Source of the DNA: a candidate division Zixibacteria bacterium RBG_16_43_9
Lineage (GTDB): Bacteria; Zixibacteria; MSB-5A5; RBG-16-43-9
Direction: 5' to 3'
Length of the DNA: 15,828 bases
Assembly (NCBI GenBank): GCA_001775355.1
Contig: MEWM01000062.1
Coordinates: forward strand, 3,399 to 19,226
In this document: positions 13,557-15,828 of the stretch, one piece after another
Layout of the letters: every line of letters starts with the position of its first letter
How positions within the stretch are numbered: position 1 is the stretch's first letter
Notes under the pieces: model-generated
What the model saw: only the letters and a program-made list of their open reading frames with translations
Databases searched by the model: none
What the model was told of the DNA's origin: nothing
Made by a program: the position numbers and the translations under genes

Positions 13557-14867
13557 TCATCTGGCTGTGGCTTTCTCGAATTGAGCAACTGCTAAGTTAT
13601 AATCATACAAGGCTTGCACCTGGTTATTTTTGGCTGTTTTATATGAGACGTTGGCACTCAGCAGGTCTAATATCGATGCCGCACCTAAGTTATATTTTTC
13701 CTGGGTCAGCTTTAAGTCCTCCTCAGCCGACTTCAAAGCATCATCCGTCAACTGGATTTTTCGTTCTCCTTCTTTTACCGAAAGATTTGCTTGTTTGATT
13801 GCCAGGGCTAAATCTCTTTTATTCTGTTCCAGATTGTCTTTGTTCAATCTGACCTGGGCTTTGGCACTTCTCACCTGAGAGGTGGTCAGGAAGCCGTCAA
13901 AGATGCTTAAGCTGATTCTTATACCTATATCCCAGGAATCATAGGGGTCCCAGTCCCTTTTGAAATTCTTCAGTTCCGGAAGCTTAATATCGCTCCAGGA
14001 GTAATCCCCGAAAAAAGATATGCTGGGGTAATTAGCACTTCTGGCAAGGGTCAGGCTGGAATGAGACTGATTCAATCCCATCCTAGCTTTGTCTATCTGG
14101 GGATGGCTTTCCAGAGCTTTTCTGGTTTCCTGCTCTACATCTGCATCTAATTTTGTATACTCCAGCCGGGCATTTATCTCTAAAGGAGTGTTGACATCAA
14201 GTCCTAACAGACTGTTCAGGGTGGCTTCAGCTAATTTCACATTGTTCTCGTTGGTGATTAAAGTCAGGCTATCGTTACCTAACTGAACCTTAGCCTTTAG
14301 ATAATCGGAAAGCGAGGCTGCACCTAAATCATACCTGGCTTTTGCCATCTTTAGCTGTTCAAGACTTACTTCTACGGCATCCTTCTGCACATCATATAAC
14401 ATCTGAGCTTTTAGAAGATCATAGCAACCCTGCTTGACGTTTAAAGCCACTGACTTCTCTGCAAGCTTCAAATCATCCCAGGCTGAACTCTTGCCATATT
14501 TCTTTAGATTATAGCTGGCGAAGTTAGCTCCTCCGTTGAAGATGGTCTGGTTTAGTCCGAGATTAAAACTATACTGGTCCCGCGAGCTGACCAACTGTCC
14601 CAACCTGAACCGCAAGATCTCTTGACTGTTCCTGAACCAGCCAGAGGAAACACTCAGCGAGGGAAGAAAGTTAGACCATCCTCCCAGATATTCCCACCTG
14701 GCTGACTGGTAATTCTCCTGGGCAGAACGAGCCGGGAAACTATTCTTCAATGCTATATTCACACAGTCGTCAATGGTCAGAACTTTTTTTTGAATTTCCT
14801 GTGCCTGAGCTGAATAGAACCACAAGAGAACCGCTAAAAGAACTGAAAAGGCCGTTTTCTTTCTCAT
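13557..14867 (-). CDS. TolC-like outer membrane efflux protein
   Basis: A 436-aa outer-membrane channel subunit with a signal peptide (MRKKTAFSVLLAVLLWFYSA, cleavage after AQA, residue 22). It begins VLTIDDCVNIALKNSF, typical of the OEP family, and has two homologous halves. The duplication is visible in the matching segments ARYDLGAASLSDYLKAKVQL (near 177) and EKYNLGAASILDLLSANVSY (near 390), each closing a long coiled-coil helix. Length fits TolC-type proteins (about 430-490 aa). AAGGAG lies 5 nt before the ATG. With the adaptor 31 bp downstream and the ATPase and permeases after it, it completes a tripartite MacAB-TolC-like machine. Secretion of proteins through a type I route is less likely, as no HlyB-type exporter is present. 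Confidence 0.92.
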   Translation of the reverse strand: MRKKTAFSVLLAVLLWFYSAQAQEIQKKVLTIDDCVNIALKNSFPARSAQENYQSARWEYLGGWSNFLPSLSVSSGWFRNSQEILRFRLGQLVSSRDQYSFNLGLNQTIFNGGANFASYNLKKYGKSSAWDDLKLAEKSVALNVKQGCYDLLKAQMLYDVQKDAVEVSLEQLKMAKARYDLGAASLSDYLKAKVQLGNDSLTLITNENNVKLAEATLNSLLGLDVNTPLEINARLEYTKLDADVEQETRKALESHPQIDKARMGLNQSHSSLTLARSANYPSISFFGDYSWSDIKLPELKNFKRDWDPYDSWDIGIRISLSIFDGFLTTSQVRSAKAQVRLNKDNLEQNKRDLALAIKQANLSVKEGERKIQLTDDALKSAEEDLKLTQEKYNLGAASILDLLSANVSYKTAKNNQVQALYDYNLAVAQFEKATAR

Positions 14868-14889
14868 TTTGACTCCTTAAAATAAAGTT

Positions 14890-15630
14890 TTACCAGGTAA
14901 CCGGTATCCCTGAAACCGACATCCCCATCACACCCAAACCTATGCCAATAATTACCAGAATCGCCCAGCCAATAAAGGAGGCGATAAAGGCTTTGGTAGT
15001 TGAGAACTTGTATAAAACGGTAATTCCTAAAGCTATAAGTATTATCTGCCAGATGGAAAATATATCTAAGGCTGAAAGGAGCATATATCTGATCTTTGTA
15101 AAATCACCCCCGGGCATAAGCAGAGACAGACTGGTCTGCACGTTCGCCGAATTCTTAGCTAAGATCAAAGGGGTTTTAAGGATTGCACCTAAGGTCGGAA
15201 CCAGTGAAGTATAGGTCACAACTGACAAAACCTTCTTGTAACTGCTATCACCACCCAGGATGATATTGCAGAGAAAATAGACCAGCGAGGTCATAAGTAT
15301 GAGTCCAATGAAAACCTTTATGATCTCGCTTACGACCGTGCTTATCCTTTTGCCGGTGGTGATCTCTGTCATTTTATCCAGGACCTCAGGGGTAGAAGAC
15401 AACCTGGGGCTCTGCGAGACTAACTCTTTTTGTAAAAGAAGATTCTGGGGCAGGGTTATCTCTGCCACGATCACACCGATTACCACAATAAGTATAAGAA
15501 CTGGCAGCCAGCCAGGTTTAAAGTTCAAAAAATTGAAAACTTTTCTCGGCTCAAAAAAAATCCCGGAAATCCTTGAGAAAAACCCCATTTTCTCTTCCTG
15601 GGTCTCGACCGGTTTTAATTCCTCTTCCAT
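14890..15630 (-). CDS. Yip1-family integral membrane protein
   Basis: A 246-aa inner-membrane protein with five predicted membrane segments (about 42-60, 104-126, 136-157, 188-207 and 212-237). The cytoplasmic N-terminus contains MGFFSRISGIFFEPRKVFNFLNFKPGW, where the F..P..VF pattern followed by W marks bacterial Yip1/YIF1-like proteins. Their molecular function in bacteria is unknown; they often lie beside ABC transporters or efflux genes. CGGAGG lies a few nt before the ATG. It is the first gene of the run and is followed after 22 bp by the TolC-like gene, so it may be an accessory or assembly factor for the exporter. That role is inference. Confidence 0.8.
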   Translation of the reverse strand: MEEELKPVETQEEKMGFFSRISGIFFEPRKVFNFLNFKPGWLPVLILIVVIGVIVAEITLPQNLLLQKELVSQSPRLSSTPEVLDKMTEITTGKRISTVVSEIIKVFIGLILMTSLVYFLCNIILGGDSSYKKVLSVVTYTSLVPTLGAILKTPLILAKNSANVQTSLSLLMPGGDFTKIRYMLLSALDIFSIWQIILIALGITVLYKFSTTKAFIASFIGWAILVIIGIGLGVMGMSVSGIPVTW

Positions 15631-15754
15631 TTTACCTCCGTTGTTTTTAAATATAATTCACTCTATTTTAACGTAATAAAACCAAAAAAGTTTCAAAAAT
15701 CAATCTAAAAAGGGGGTTAAAATTATGACCTAAGAGGTATAGTATATCGAGGTA
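15631..15754 (-). promoter_or_regulatory. AT-rich leader of the export operon
   Basis: The 124 bp upstream of the Yip1-like gene is strongly AT-rich, as expected for a promoter region, but no good -35/-10 pair is seen. TAAAAT and TATATT (minus strand, about 15664-15669 and 15650-15655) are possible -10 elements without a matching -35 at 16-18 nt. The operon promoter is probably here. Confidence 0.3.
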
Positions 15755-15780
15755 GTAGCAGGGACAAGCCCTGTCTCTAC
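15755..15780. repeat. Short palindromic repeat GTAG...CTAC
   Basis: GTAG (15755-15758) and CTAC (15777-15780) flank CAGGG-ACAAG-CCCTG (15759-15773), an inverted repeat with 5-bp arms. Its right end GTCTCTAC is identical to that at 1320-1327, suggesting a repeat family with constant ends and variable centre. Confidence 0.55.
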
Positions 15781-15828
15781 ATAAATTGTTTTGCAAAAAA
15801 AATGGATTTTGGCAAAAGCAGCTTGTAG

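Noticed and set aside
15781..15828. End of another minus-strand gene at the right edge
   Set aside because: A frame is open from the edge, but it reads through a palindromic repeat and gives no recognisable protein sequence, so it cannot be supported.

Overview
The window is a stretch of a bacterial chromosome of moderate to low GC, probably from an uncultivated Gram-negative lineage. The Gram-negative call rests on a TolC-type outer-membrane protein and a MacA-type adaptor. Two secreted proteins with the GWxTD domain, known mostly from FCB-group and candidate phyla (Bacteroidota relatives, Zixibacteria/KSB1/WOR-3-like lineages), suggest that part of the tree. The phylum is inference. Every convincing protein gene lies on the minus strand, so the window reads from right to left.

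Region 15630-3967 is a compact run of ten genes that may be one long operon or two or three overlapping transcripts. In order of transcription it holds a Yip1-family membrane protein, a TolC-like outer-membrane factor, a MacA-like adaptor, a LolD/MacB-type ATPase, two MacB/FtsX-type permeases, two paralogous secreted GWxTD proteins, and a NatA/NatB-like ABC pair whose genes overlap by 11 bp. The first six give an almost complete tripartite ABC efflux or export machine in which MacB is split into one ATPase and two permeases. The two GWxTD proteins sit between this machine and the second ABC transporter. Their function is unknown, and they are the best candidates for a new pathway here.

Region 3210-1 holds a second, unrelated group: a GAF-GAF-PP2C (RsbU/SpoIIE-type) phosphatase, a XerC/D-type tyrosine recombinase with all six catalytic residues, and the start of a receiver-like protein that lacks the phospho-acceptor aspartate and runs off the left edge.

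The gaps are unusually rich in palindromes. The 756-bp gap at 3211-3966, the whole gap between the phosphatase and xerD (about 1283-1437), and both gaps flanking the first permease (10063-10217 and 11439-11601) are filled with nested inverted repeats. Three of these elements (3832-3887, 10088-10179, 11465-11583) appear to share one design. An outer inverted repeat bounds two or more hairpins of 6-7 bp arms; the left hairpin has the centre TTCA (degenerate in one copy) and the right one TAAA. Arm sequences differ but pairing is kept. This structured repeat family is the most striking non-coding signal. I saw no tRNA, rRNA, CRISPR array, transposase gene or convincing rho-independent terminator in the gene direction.
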